This document shows positions 26,904 through 36,542 of a stretch of 64,000 nucleotides of DNA, piece after piece (positions within the stretch are counted from its first letter, which is position 1; the number at the start of each line of letters is the position of its first letter). Where the stretch lies: contig NZ_JAPDPJ010000033.1 of assembly GCF_026013605.1 (NCBI RefSeq), positions 1 through 64,000 on the forward strand. Reading direction: 5' to 3'. This stretch comes from Plebeiibacterium sediminum. Its GTDB lineage: Bacteria; Bacteroidota; Bacteroidia; Bacteroidales; Marinilabiliaceae. Position numbers and translations under genes: made by a program. The notes below the pieces were generated by a model, which worked only from the letters and a program-made list of their open reading frames with translations, was not told where the DNA came from and made no database searches.

Positions 26904-29900
26904 ATGTGTGAGTTGAATATTTCAGAAGAGGTGAAGCGCGCTTTAGTAAAATATATACTGGTTGTATTAATTAACTTTCTTTTTATTTCCTTTCTGTTTT
27001 CTCAAGAAAAGGAATCCTTGTACTTCTCAAATCTTCGGCAAGAGGATGGACTTCCTTCAAATATGATTAATTCTGTTGTTCAGGATAAGCTTGGTTTTAT
27101 TTGGATAAGTACGAACAATGGAATTTGTCGGTATGATGGTTATTCTACTTTGCTGTTTCAGCAGGATGCTACGCATAATAGTATTACCAATAATAATGTA
27201 AGTAGTATGCTTATGGAGGGAGATACATTGTGGGTGGGTACCTGGAGAGGTTTGTGTTATATAAATACCATTACATTTGAAGTGAATAGGGTTAATCTGG
27301 GTCCTGAAATAACTATTCGTAGTCTGTGTAAATCTATGGATGGACGCTTATGGATAGGCACTTCCAAGGGTTTGATCATCTACGACAGGAGTAAAAACCA
27401 ATATAAATATTTTGATCCTCAAAATAGTGATTTGAGCCACTCTACCATACGTTGTTTTTATGAAACAAAGGACAGTACCATGTGGATTGGCACGTATCAT
27501 AAACTCAATAAATATAAAAATGGCAAGTTTGAATCGTTTGACTTAAAAGGTGATTATAAACCCTTATTAAAGAATAATCTGATTTTAGATATTAAACCAT
27601 TAAGTGATGATAATGATACTGTTTTATTAATAGGAACTGAAACTGGGTTATCTGTTTTCAACACTAAAACCGGAAAGTCGACTCTTTATAACAGTTCAAA
27701 CACAAAAATCAGTAATGAAGTTGTAAAGTGTATTCACCGGGAAGATGATCAGCTGTGGTTGGGAACCGATTTTGGACTTTCGGTTTTCAATTTGAATTTT
27801 GAACAAATAGATGCCTATTATCACAATCCGATCATTAATCATAGTATTGCAAACAATGTGGTTTGGGATATCTTTAGGGATAGAAATAATGTGATTTGGT
27901 TACTTACATCCAATGGAATTAGTTCTATAAACAAGAAGAATCCGTTCTTTAAGTTGCACGAAGAGTTTTACTCCATCAATAATCAAAAAGCAGGAAATCA
28001 AATTCGAGATATGCTTGTTGCCAGTGATGGTAAAACTTATATGGCCACAATTCATGGAGTGATCGTACAGGACCAAAACAGCAGTAAACGAAGTTATTTT
28101 ACGGTTAATTCAGAGTATAAATTATTGTTGGATAATACTTATGCTCTGGCAGAAGATCCATACGGGAAAATATGGATTGCCACTGCTGGTGGTATAAACA
28201 TCTGGGATCCCATAAAGAGAGAGATGCACGCCATTAGTGCCAATCGGAATAATGGACTGACTTCCAACTATATTAGTAGTTTTGCCCTAACAAATAAAGG
28301 TACGCTTTGGGTAAATGCCTGGGAGGGCGGTGTTTTTAGGGTAACTGGAGATCTTAAAAATATGAGCGCTATTCATTTTGATAAAATAGAAGATGCCGCT
28401 CCGGATAGAATATTTGCTTGTATTGAAGATATATATTTTACTGAAAGTGACAGACTTTATAAAATAGATCATAGTACACTGGTTAAAGAGAATGTAGGCT
28501 CTGTGAGTGATCATTTTCAGAAGCAGAATATTTCAAGTTTAACATCTTTAGATAAACAAAGTCTCTGGATCGCTTCGAACAAGCAGTTGGCACAATATTT
28601 TCCTAGTAAAGACAGTATAATACTTTATCCACTCAATAATCCAGTAGTGCAAACTCCCATAAGTCTTGAAATTGATCAGGATACAAATATCTGGATGGCT
28701 TCATTAACAACGGTTTCACGTTTTAATACACACTCCGGAAAGATTATATCAATGCCTTTAAATCCTGGTTTTCCTCTAAAAAACTTTTATTCACAATGTA
28801 GTACTTCTTCAAAAAACGGGGTTGTTTTATTTGGGGGAGATAATGGTTATGTCGAGGTTAATTCTGCCATTAATGTTAAGCATGCGATTTTACCCAATGC
28901 AGTAATATCAGGCTTACAAATTAATAATGATAAGCTGGATATACCGCAAACCAGAGACGTTCTTAAAAAGGATATCGCATATACAAAGCATCTGGAGTTA
29001 GATTACTCTAACAATTCAGTGACGTTTTATTTTTCAACATTGAATTATTGGTTACCTCAAAAGAGTCATTTTAGGTATAAACTAAATAATTTTGATACCG
29101 AATGGAGAAGTACCCAGGACGTTAATTATGCAGCTTATTCAAATTTAAAACCCGGACTTTACGAATTGGAGGTAGAGGCTATTAATTATGCAGGTTTGCA
29201 AAGTGAAAGTAGTACAAAACTGGATATTGTTATATTGCCTCCTTTGTGGCTCAGCAGACCATTTATTGCCTTATATATATTAATATTTATAGGACTAATT
29301 TATTTTACTTTCAGAATTTATGTAAAAAGACAGCAGATATACAATCAATTGCGGTTAGCTAACCTTGAAAAGGTTCATTCAGAAGAGATATTAAATACCA
29401 AACAGCAATTCTTTACCAACATATCACATGAATTCCGCACGCCACTTAGTTTAATAACATCACCTATTCAGCAGGTTTTAAATTCAGGAGAATTACATGG
29501 TAAGAACCTTGAAATGTTAAAACTGGCTGAAAAAAATTCAAAACGACTGTTGAAGCTGGTAAATCAGATCTTGGATTTTAGGAAGATGGAAGAGCAAGAT
29601 GTACCATTAATGAAAAGCAATGTTGATATAGTTGCTTTTTCAAGAGAGATTTATGATTCATTTATAGACCTGGCATCGCGTAATGAAATTAGTTATGAGT
29701 TTATCTCTGGCGAACCTTCTTGTAAATTGGTTTGTGACAAAGAAAAAACTGAAGCCATATTATTCAATTTGTTGGCCAATGCATTTAAGCATACTCCCCC
29801 CAATGGCAAAATACAAGTAGTTTTGGATAAGATTACTCAGGATCGGATTGATAAAGTACAGATTAAGGTAATTGATACAGGAGCTGGAATTAATATTGCC

Positions 29901-30923
29901 GATCAGGCTAAAATATTTAATAGTTTTTATCAGGCCAGTAATAACGAATCTGGTCAGCAGGGAACCGGAATTGGTTTGGCTATGGCTAAACAATATGCTT
30001 TACTGCACCAAGGCGATATTAAGGTAAAAAGTGAGCTTAATGCAGGTAGTGAATTTACTTTCGTTTTTCCAATAGAATTGCCGGATGCAGAAACTGTTGT
30101 ACTAAGTGAAACTAATAAAGAGGAGCCAGCAGAGGAAAATAAAAGAGAGTCTGTAGATAAAACACATCTTAAAAAGCTATTGATTGTAGATGACAACCCT
30201 GATATTCTCGATTATATCGAAATTAATTTAGGTGCCGAATACAATATATTTAAAGCTACTAATGGTAGTAAAGGTCTGGAGATGGCAGAAGAAGTAAAGC
30301 CGGATATTATTGTTTCGGATATTATGATGCCTGTTATGGATGGGCTCGAAATGTGTAAAGTGCTGAAACAAAACCCTAATCTTCATCAGGTACCGGTTAT
30401 TCTTTTAACAGCTAAATCATTAGATGTGCAAAAAGTAGAAGGAATTGAGAGTGGGGCCAATATGTATATTACCAAACCATTTGATATTAATTATTTAAAA
30501 GCATGTATCGTTAATTTACTGGAACGGGATAAGCAGTTATATGATTTTATTAAGAAGCAATTACTCATTAAACCAATGGAATTAGATGCTTCAGAGTTGA
30601 ATCAGGATGAAATATTTATTAAAAAAGTAATGGATATTATTTCCGAAAATATCAGTAATCCAAACCTTTCTGTTGATTTAATAAGTTCACAATTAGGTTT
30701 AAGTTCTACTCATCTGTATCGAAAATTAAAAGCAATAACCAATCAATCAGCGAAAGATATTTTAAAAAATTACCGACTTCAAAAGGCTGCTCAGATGATA
30801 CAAAATAATGAAGGCAATATTACTGAAATCATGTATAACGTAGGATTTAACAGCCTTTCCAGCTTCTCTAAAAGTTTTAAAACCAAATTTGGGGTATCGC
30901 CAAGTGAGTATGCTAAAAAATAG
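26904..30923 (+). CDS. Hybrid two-component system regulator (HTCS) of the galactan locus
   Basis: I take the ATG at 26904 (1339 aa); the frame is open from a TTG at 26880. A single N-terminal hydrophobic segment (residues ~15-33) targets the periplasmic sensor, a two-propeller Reg_prop region with repeats such as GFIWISTNNGICRYDGY and RLWIGTSKGLIIYD, then a Y_Y_Y domain (~700-775). After a membrane helix (~780-805) come the histidine kinase (NISHEFRTPLSL, His842; ATP-binding GTGIGLAMAK), a receiver domain (DIMMPVMDG, Asp1139) and an AraC-type DNA-binding domain at the end (TEIMYNVGFNSLSSFSKSFK..FGVSPSEY). One polypeptide thus senses glycan fragments and activates the divergent operon. Confidence 0.92.
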   Translation: MCELNISEEVKRALVKYILVVLINFLFISFLFSQEKESLYFSNLRQEDGLPSNMINSVVQDKLGFIWISTNNGICRYDGYSTLLFQQDATHNSITNNNVSSMLMEGDTLWVGTWRGLCYINTITFEVNRVNLGPEITIRSLCKSMDGRLWIGTSKGLIIYDRSKNQYKYFDPQNSDLSHSTIRCFYETKDSTMWIGTYHKLNKYKNGKFESFDLKGDYKPLLKNNLILDIKPLSDDNDTVLLIGTETGLSVFNTKTGKSTLYNSSNTKISNEVVKCIHREDDQLWLGTDFGLSVFNLNFEQIDAYYHNPIINHSIANNVVWDIFRDRNNVIWLLTSNGISSINKKNPFFKLHEEFYSINNQKAGNQIRDMLVASDGKTYMATIHGVIVQDQNSSKRSYFTVNSEYKLLLDNTYALAEDPYGKIWIATAGGINIWDPIKREMHAISANRNNGLTSNYISSFALTNKGTLWVNAWEGGVFRVTGDLKNMSAIHFDKIEDAAPDRIFACIEDIYFTESDRLYKIDHSTLVKENVGSVSDHFQKQNISSLTSLDKQSLWIASNKQLAQYFPSKDSIILYPLNNPVVQTPISLEIDQDTNIWMASLTTVSRFNTHSGKIISMPLNPGFPLKNFYSQCSTSSKNGVVLFGGDNGYVEVNSAINVKHAILPNAVISGLQINNDKLDIPQTRDVLKKDIAYTKHLELDYSNNSVTFYFSTLNYWLPQKSHFRYKLNNFDTEWRSTQDVNYAAYSNLKPGLYELEVEAINYAGLQSESSTKLDIVILPPLWLSRPFIALYILIFIGLIYFTFRIYVKRQQIYNQLRLANLEKVHSEEILNTKQQFFTNISHEFRTPLSLITSPIQQVLNSGELHGKNLEMLKLAEKNSKRLLKLVNQILDFRKMEEQDVPLMKSNVDIVAFSREIYDSFIDLASRNEISYEFISGEPSCKLVCDKEKTEAILFNLLANAFKHTPPNGKIQVVLDKITQDRIDKVQIKVIDTGAGINIADQAKIFNSFYQASNNESGQQGTGIGLAMAKQYALLHQGDIKVKSELNAGSEFTFVFPIELPDAETVVLSETNKEEPAEENKRESVDKTHLKKLLIVDDNPDILDYIEINLGAEYNIFKATNGSKGLEMAEEVKPDIIVSDIMMPVMDGLEMCKVLKQNPNLHQVPVILLTAKSLDVQKVEGIESGANMYITKPFDINYLKACIVNLLERDKQLYDFIKKQLLIKPMELDASELNQDEIFIKKVMDIISENISNPNLSVDLISSQLGLSSTHLYRKLKAITNQSAKDILKNYRLQKAAQMIQNNEGNITEIMYNVGFNSLSSFSKSFKTKFGVSPSEYAKK

Positions 30924-31129
30924 AATGTAACAATCTTCAATAATGAGAGTATAAATTGTTTTTGTTTCTGGATTTTTTGAAACAAAAGAACTAAATTTCT
31001 GTTTTATTATTGGTTTATATCCTGGATATAAATGATTATAAATCAGATATTGAATAGCGTGAATTCATGTTTTAATATGGAAATTGGTCATATAAACTAG
31101 GATTTGAACATTTGAATTTATATTTTAAT

Positions 31130-31137
31130 TATATTTG
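31130..31137 (+). promoter_or_regulatory. Candidate Bacteroidota -7 box
   Basis: TATATTTG fits the TAnnTTTG -7 consensus and lies 20 bp before the ATG at 31158. TTTG boxes occur upstream, but at 15 and 23 bp rather than the usual 19-21, so support is partial. Confidence 0.35.
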
Positions 31138-31157
31138 GCCGCATTTAAAAATACTAC

Positions 31158-33632
31158 ATGTTTATAAATAAGGGAGAGAATATTGCTGTACAAGCAAATG
31201 AGAAGACGATAACTTATAATGCTTTAGGTGAGAAAATCGCTCATTTTTCTACTTTGTATAAAGCTGAATCAACTCATAAAGTTGGTATTTTTTCAGAAAA
31301 TAGATTAGGATGGATATATAGTTTTTATTCAGCCTGGAACAGTGATGCAATTGCTGTTGGTATTGACTATTTAAGCACAGTTAGTGAGGTTGCTTATATA
31401 TTGAATGATAGCAAACCGGAGGTGGTTTTTGTTTCAAAAGGAAAGAAACCGGATCTTGAGTTGGCTTTACAGAGTGTTGACTATAAGCCCCAGGTTATTG
31501 TCATTGATGATTATGAAGATCAGGCTCTAAATAGTAACCTGGAATTTCCGGTAATAGATCCTGAGGAAGAAAAGACGGCGGTAATTATCTATACGTCTGG
31601 AACAACTGGTGAACCAAAGGGTGTGATGTTATCCTTTAAAAACTTGTTGGCAAATATTAAGGCTGTTTCTGAAGATGTTAAAATATTTAGATCAACAGAT
31701 ACTGTTTTAATGTTGTTACCATTACACCATATTTTCCCTATGCTTGGAACTATGGTTATGCCTTTATATGCAGGAGGTAAAGTAGCATTATCACCATCTA
31801 TGGCTTCTGAAGATATTATCAGAACGCTTCAGGAATGTAAGGTAACTTTATTGTTAGGAGTACCTCGTTTATATACGGCTATCCGAAAAGGAATTAAGGA
31901 TAAAATCAATAAGAGTAAAGTAGCATCAGCATTGTTTAAATTGGCTGAAACTGTCAACTCACAAGCTTTTTCACGATTAGTGTTTGGCACAGTACATAAA
32001 AAGTTTGGCGGTAATATCAGATATATGATTTCTGGTGGTGCAGCTCTGGAAAAAGAGATTGGTGCTGATTTTACAACCCTGGGTTTTGAAGTGTTGGAAG
32101 GTTATGGAATGACAGAAACAGCTCCAATGATTTCTTTTACTCGTCCGGGAAAAGTGAAAATAGGCTCACCGGGTTTTATTTTACCTTCTTGTCAGGTTGA
32201 GTTCAGAGGAGGGGAGATTGTTGCTAAAGGCGATAATGTGATGCAAGGGTATTACAACCGACCAGAAGAAACTGCTGAAGTATTAAAGGATGGTTGGTTG
32301 TACACAGGAGACCTTGGGCATATAGACGATAAAGGTTATTTATTTATTACTGGTCGTAAAAAGGAGATATTGATTTTATCGAATGGTAAAAACATTAATC
32401 CTACAGAAATTGAATATAAGATTGAGAGTTATGCTGCTTTTGTAAAAGAAGTTGGTGTTTATCAGTCGGGAGATCAGTTTAAGGCAATTGTGGTTCCTAC
32501 CGATGAGCTTTCGTATCAACATAAAGATAAAGCAGAGCTGTATCGAATCGTAAAAAAAGAAGTTATTGAAGATTACAACAAGCAATGTGCTTCTTATAAA
32601 AAGATTATGGATGTCACCATTTTAGATGGTGAGTTACCAAGAACCCGATTAGGAAAAATCAGAAGGTTTAAGCTGGCAGATTTAGAGAATGTTCAGGAAG
32701 TACAGGCCCAAGAAGTAGTTCAGGTTGATTTAGCTGAATTTAATATTGTAGCACAATATCTTGAAGAAGAAAAACATAAAAAAGTATTACCCGGACATCA
32801 TCTGGAGTTAGATTTAGGGCTTGATTCATTGGATAAGGTGAGTTTACAGGTTTTTCTGAATTCTACCTTTGGAGTAGATGTTGATCCTGGTGAATTGACT
32901 CAGTTTAATAATGTTTTGGAGTTGAGTGAATACCTGCATCAGAATAGAAAGAAGATGGAGGTTGAAAAAGTGGACTGGACCAAAATATTAAAGGAAAGGG
33001 TACATATTTCACTACCTAAAACATGGTTTACAGGAAGAGTTTTAGTTAAGATATCCAAATTCTTTTTTAGTCTTTATTTTGGATTAAAAGGTAAAGGATT
33101 AAAAAATATTCCTGATGAACCTTGTATCATAGCTCCAAACCATCAGAGTTATTTCGATGGACTGTTTGTGGCTTCTTTCTTAAAGAATAAAACCATTAAA
33201 AATACGTATTTCTATGCTAAGGAAAAACATGTAAGCAAACGTTGGTTAAAGTTTATAGCCAATAGAAATCATGTAATTATTATGGATTTGAATAAGGACT
33301 TAAAGGAATCTATTCAAAAAATGGGAGAGGCTTTAAAAAAGAAAAAGAACCTGATTATTTTCCCTGAAGGAACCAGAACAAAGAATGGTAGTTTAGGTGA
33401 TTTTAAAAAGACTTTTGCTATTCTGAGTCGCGAATTAAATGTACCGGTTGTTCCTGTTTCTATAAAAGGGGCTTACGATGCATTACCAAAGGGAAGTAAG
33501 TTTCCGAGACCTTTTAAAAAGGTGATGGTTGAGTTTTTAGAGCCAGTTTTACCAGGTTCGAGTACTTATGAGCATATTGCTGATACAGTATATAATAAAA
33601 TTGCTAAAACTCAATTGGCTATAAAAAGATAG
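31158..33632 (+). CDS. Three-domain fusion: acyl-AMP ligase, acyl carrier protein, 1-acylglycerol-phosphate acyltransferase
   Basis: The 824-residue protein joins three parts of lipid metabolism. Residues 1-~510 are an AMP-forming acyl ligase (IYTSGTTGEPKGVMLS; GYGMTETAPMISFT; GWLYTGDLGHID; GRKKEILILSNGKNINP). Residues ~525-600 are an acyl carrier domain with the phosphopantetheine site Ser557 in LGLDSLDKVS. Residues ~620-824 are a PlsC-type acyltransferase with NHQSYFDG (His662, Asp667) and FPEGTRTKNG. The likely sequence is: activate a free fatty acid, load it on the built-in carrier, then pass it to a lysophospholipid or glycerol phosphate. It resembles E. coli Aas in function but with reversed domain order and its own carrier. 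There are no clear membrane helices. Confidence 0.85.
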   Translation: MFINKGENIAVQANEKTITYNALGEKIAHFSTLYKAESTHKVGIFSENRLGWIYSFYSAWNSDAIAVGIDYLSTVSEVAYILNDSKPEVVFVSKGKKPDLELALQSVDYKPQVIVIDDYEDQALNSNLEFPVIDPEEEKTAVIIYTSGTTGEPKGVMLSFKNLLANIKAVSEDVKIFRSTDTVLMLLPLHHIFPMLGTMVMPLYAGGKVALSPSMASEDIIRTLQECKVTLLLGVPRLYTAIRKGIKDKINKSKVASALFKLAETVNSQAFSRLVFGTVHKKFGGNIRYMISGGAALEKEIGADFTTLGFEVLEGYGMTETAPMISFTRPGKVKIGSPGFILPSCQVEFRGGEIVAKGDNVMQGYYNRPEETAEVLKDGWLYTGDLGHIDDKGYLFITGRKKEILILSNGKNINPTEIEYKIESYAAFVKEVGVYQSGDQFKAIVVPTDELSYQHKDKAELYRIVKKEVIEDYNKQCASYKKIMDVTILDGELPRTRLGKIRRFKLADLENVQEVQAQEVVQVDLAEFNIVAQYLEEEKHKKVLPGHHLELDLGLDSLDKVSLQVFLNSTFGVDVDPGELTQFNNVLELSEYLHQNRKKMEVEKVDWTKILKERVHISLPKTWFTGRVLVKISKFFFSLYFGLKGKGLKNIPDEPCIIAPNHQSYFDGLFVASFLKNKTIKNTYFYAKEKHVSKRWLKFIANRNHVIIMDLNKDLKESIQKMGEALKKKKNLIIFPEGTRTKNGSLGDFKKTFAILSRELNVPVVPVSIKGAYDALPKGSKFPRPFKKVMVEFLEPVLPGSSTYEHIADTVYNKIAKTQLAIKR

Positions 33633-33656
33633 TATTTAGATATTCAATAATATATA

Positions 33657-33704
33657 AAGAAGAGCAGGTTTGTATTTGAGCAAATTTGCTCCTTCTTGTT
33701 TTTT
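33657..33704 (+). terminator. Terminator of the lipid-fusion gene
   Basis: Stem arms AAGAAGAGCAGGTTTG and CAAATTTGCTCCTTCTT pair with small bulges and are followed by GTTTTTTAG. It lies 25 bp after the stop at 33632. Confidence 0.65.
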
Positions 33705-33752
33705 AGAAAAAACAATAGTGCTATGGTTTTTAAAAGTTATAATTGAGCTTTA

Positions 33753-34052
33753 TTACTCTATAAGGTGACTTTTTAAATCCATCATTTCGTGCAATATTCT
33801 TGTAATTTCAATATAGTCTTCTGAAACTTTTCTATAAAATATGATGTGCTTATTTACATGAAGGCCTAGTAATGATTTTGCCACACTAAAATATGCTTTG
33901 CCAATTAGAGGGTTTTCTGCAATATCCTGACAGTTTTCAAGTAAAGTTTGGTAATAGTTGTCTGCCTGGTTTTCAGACCAGGTTTCAAAAGTATAATTCC
34001 AAATATTAGCTAAATCTTTAACAGCTTTATTAGTCAAATAAAATTTAGCCAT
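33753..34052 (-). CDS. parE: ParE-like toxin (RelE/ParE superfamily)
   Basis: The 99-residue protein has the ParE features: FYLTNKAVKDLANIWNYTFETW at the start, a central NPLIGKAYFSVAKSLLGLHVNKHIIFYRK, and RILHEMMD near the end. ParE toxins poison DNA gyrase; a few relatives are harmless or act otherwise. Its start overlaps the last 8 bp of the antitoxin gene, the normal arrangement for translational coupling in such pairs. The length is normal, so it is probably intact. Confidence 0.88.
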   Translation of the reverse strand: MAKFYLTNKAVKDLANIWNYTFETWSENQADNYYQTLLENCQDIAENPLIGKAYFSVAKSLLGLHVNKHIIFYRKVSEDYIEITRILHEMMDLKSHLIE

Positions 34053-34296
34053 TATTCTTTCTTTGTGCTTTTAATGATTCTAGGTGGTCTTTAGGATCAA
34101 AGTCGTATGCAATACCACTTTCAATACCTTCCTGAATAGCTTGTCTTAATGCAATAACTTTATTTTCTTCTTCTTCAAGTAATCTAAGACCTGCACGAAC
34201 TACTTCACTAACATTCTTATATCTACCGCTAGATATACTGCTTTGTACAAAAGAGTCAAAATGATTGCCTAATGTGATGGATGTATTTTTATTCAT
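34045..34296 (-). CDS. parD: ParD-like antitoxin
   Basis: I choose the ATG at 34296 (83 aa) because an AGGAG sequence stands just before it, one of few Shine-Dalgarno-like sites in this window; the frame is open nine codons further. MNKNTSITLGNHFDSFVQ.. is the ribbon-helix-helix DNA-binding part, and SGRYKNVSEVVRAGLRLLEEEE is the ParD hallmark. The acidic C-terminus (..GIAYDFDPKDHLESLKA) would wrap ParE. ParD proteins bind their own promoter. Downstream parE overlaps by 8 bp. Confidence 0.9.
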   Translation of the reverse strand: MNKNTSITLGNHFDSFVQSSISSGRYKNVSEVVRAGLRLLEEEENKVIALRQAIQEGIESGIAYDFDPKDHLESLKAQRKNNG

Positions 34297-34386
34297 AGTT
34301 CTCCTTTTTGACAAATATACCAATATTTGGTACTTTAGTCAATTTTATCGAAAAAAGATATTGATAATCATATGAAGAACAATTAA

Positions 34387-35187
34387 TTATCTAATCAATT
34401 CTGCTAAGTCTTTCATTAATAAACGAAGGAGCTTGTTATTTACATCTAATTTAAAATTATCAATTTGGCTGATAGGTAAAATTCTGGGTGAGGTTCCTGT
34501 TATAAATGCTGCATCAATATGTTGTAGTTGGTTAATATTTAGACATTCGAATCTTAACTCTATATCTTCTTTTAAAATGCAGTCAATCACTTTTGATCGC
34601 ATAATACCTGGCAAAATAAAATGCTCCGGTGAGGTGTAAATATGATCTCCATGAATAAAGAAGATATTTGATTTACTTCCCTCTGTTATTAAATCATCAT
34701 GGTTTACCAATAATGCTTCGTAATGATGGCTGTTATTAAGTATATCAATGGCTTTTTTTCTGGTGCTTGTATTGTCAATTTTGATATTGGGATTTTCTCT
34801 TTCAGCATGCAATAGAATAGTGCTTACTCCATTATTATACATCTCATCGCTTGGGTAAAAAGTAGGAATATAATGTATCAGTAAAGTTTCAACCGTGTTT
34901 TTTGTGCTAAAACATGATATCTTGATATTTCCATCTTTTATATTCTCGTTTGAAATTAAATTGTCGATATCATTTATGATGTCATCTTTACTAAAAGACA
35001 CTTTGGTTACTGCTTTTTGCAGACTGTTGAACATTCGTACCAAATGATCATGTATAAACAATGGTTTGTAGTTTTCAATTCTAAAAACCTCATATATTAC
35101 TGCATATAGTGATGGATCAGGAGTAGTTATTTCACTTGCTAATAATAGTTTTCCATTGTATATGATGTGATTGCCTTTTATATTCAT
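34387..35187 (-). CDS. Class IV aminotransferase-like PLP enzyme (PabC/IlvE group)
   Basis: The 266-residue protein has the class IV fold signatures: FIHDHLVRMFNSLQKA (equivalent to the arginine loop), the segment STRKKAIDIL expected to hold the PLP lysine, then EALLVNHDDLITEGSKSNIFFI and ILPGIMRSKVIDCI, and near the end DAAFITGTSPRILPI. Members are branched-chain or D-amino-acid aminotransferases or aminodeoxychorismate lyase. The short length and lone position do not decide among these; aminodeoxychorismate lyase (folate pathway) is one possibility. The lysine call is by position only. Confidence 0.75.
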   Translation of the reverse strand: MNIKGNHIIYNGKLLLASEITTPDPSLYAVIYEVFRIENYKPLFIHDHLVRMFNSLQKAVTKVSFSKDDIINDIDNLISNENIKDGNIKISCFSTKNTVETLLIHYIPTFYPSDEMYNNGVSTILLHAERENPNIKIDNTSTRKKAIDILNNSHHYEALLVNHDDLITEGSKSNIFFIHGDHIYTSPEHFILPGIMRSKVIDCILKEDIELRFECLNINQLQHIDAAFITGTSPRILPISQIDNFKLDVNNKLLRLLMKDLAELIR

Positions 35188-35283
35188 TTGCGAAGGATTT
35201 TATCATATAAAATTACACTTAAATAAATTACTAATGCAAAGAATTATGTCAGTGTTTTAGATTTATTAATTTTGCCTCTGGTT

Positions 35284-35901
35284 ATGGATCAGATTCTAGA
35301 TAAATACAAAACAATAGCAGAACCTTCAGAGGGGATTTATAAAGAGAAAGGGAGTAAATTTATATCGTATGCCTATCCGGTTTACTCAGAAGAGGAAATA
35401 AAGGAACATGTTAGCGCTTTAAAAGAAAAATATTACGATGCTCGCCATCATTGTTTTGCCTGGCAATTAGGAGTGGATGGTTTGAGATTCAGGGCCAATG
35501 ACGACGGTGAACCTTCCGGAACTGCAGGAAAGCCTATTCACGGACAAATAAAATCGCACGAACTTACCAATATTTTAGTGGTTGTTATTCGCTATTTTGG
35601 TGGTACAAAATTGGGTGTTCCGGGATTGATTCATGCCTATAAAGAAGCCACTATTGATGCCATTAACAATACTACTATTGTTGAAAAAACGGTAAATGAT
35701 ATTTATGCTGTCAATTTTGACTATTTGGTAATGAATGATATTATGAAAATAGTTAAAGATGAAAGTTTGAATATTGTTAATCAGCAATTTGATTTGACTT
35801 GCACCATAGAATTTAGTCTGCGACAATCAGAAATAGATAAAGTAATAGGACGTTTTGAGAAAATTGATTCAGTAAAATGTGAGTTTCTAAGAACGGAGTA
35901 G
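35284..35901 (+). CDS. IMPACT/YigZ family protein
   Basis: From the ATG at 35284 (205 aa; open frame from a TTG at 35272). The YigZ signatures are clear: EGIYKEKGSKFISYAYPV, DARHHCFAWQLG, NDDGEPSGTAGKPI and VVVIRYFGGTKLGVPGLIHAY, followed by the smaller C-terminal ferredoxin-like domain (DYLVMNDIMKIVKD..). The family is related to eukaryotic IMPACT, which affects translation control; the bacterial role is not well defined. It is divergent from the class IV aminotransferase gene with 96 bp between. Confidence 0.88.
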   Translation: MDQILDKYKTIAEPSEGIYKEKGSKFISYAYPVYSEEEIKEHVSALKEKYYDARHHCFAWQLGVDGLRFRANDDGEPSGTAGKPIHGQIKSHELTNILVVVIRYFGGTKLGVPGLIHAYKEATIDAINNTTIVEKTVNDIYAVNFDYLVMNDIMKIVKDESLNIVNQQFDLTCTIEFSLRQSEIDKVIGRFEKIDSVKCEFLRTE

Positions 35902-35935
35902 TTTTATAATTGTAGTTTTTTGTTTTAGCTTATTT

Positions 35936-36478
35936 ATGAGGAAAAGTATATTAATTATTGCAATTTTTGCTTTTGCAATTAGTTGTTCAAAAGATGATAG
36001 TATAATTGATTATGATGTAACCTGTTTAAAAGGTAAAAGATTTATTTCTACAAATAATTCAGAACCATGGACTTTGGTTTCAAGTTCTGGAGAAAGGTAT
36101 ATACTTCCTGATACTACTTGGTATTATTTTAATAATGAAAATCAATTAATAGAAACAGATCAGTTAATTTCATTTGGAGATAGAAATATTGAAGATTATA
36201 AACCAACTCCAGTTTATAAAATAGGATCTTTTTATTGTAGTTATGTTGACCTTATAAGTAGCTATTCTATTATAAGCAATACTTTAATTAACTTTAATGA
36301 TACAGAAGTTAAGTTTCCTGTACCTATAAGTTCAGATACGGAGATTAATTTAAATACTATGCAAATTCTTGAGTTTAATGATGAATTGCTAAAAGTAAAA
36401 TTTAATACTACAACTATATCTTCTCAAATAGTACAGGATACTGCATATATTCGTATATTAAAACCTCTGTATAATTAA
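35936..36478 (+). CDS. Predicted lipoprotein of unknown function
   Basis: The 180-residue product starts with MRKSILIIAIFAFAISC (lipobox Cys17) followed by SKDD, a common beginning of Bacteroidota lipoproteins. The mature part is Tyr/Ser/Asn-rich, probably beta, with a two-strand-like phrase TWYYFNNENQLIE that resembles lipocalin-like surface proteins; I do not assign a family. It begins 35 bp after yigZ on the same strand and may be co-transcribed. Converges with rarA. Confidence 0.7.
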   Translation: MRKSILIIAIFAFAISCSKDDSIIDYDVTCLKGKRFISTNNSEPWTLVSSSGERYILPDTTWYYFNNENQLIETDQLISFGDRNIEDYKPTPVYKIGSFYCSYVDLISSYSIISNTLINFNDTEVKFPVPISSDTEINLNTMQILEFNDELLKVKFNTTTISSQIVQDTAYIRILKPLYN

Positions 36479-36542
36479 TATAAATATTAGAGTTCTTTGT
36501 TACTTTTCTACTTTCAACTTTCAACTTTGTACTTTTAACTCC

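Noticed and set aside
33753-34296. ParDE as sign of a plasmid or integrated mobile element
   Set aside because: No integrase, att-like repeats or other mobile genes lie around it; such pairs are common on chromosomes.
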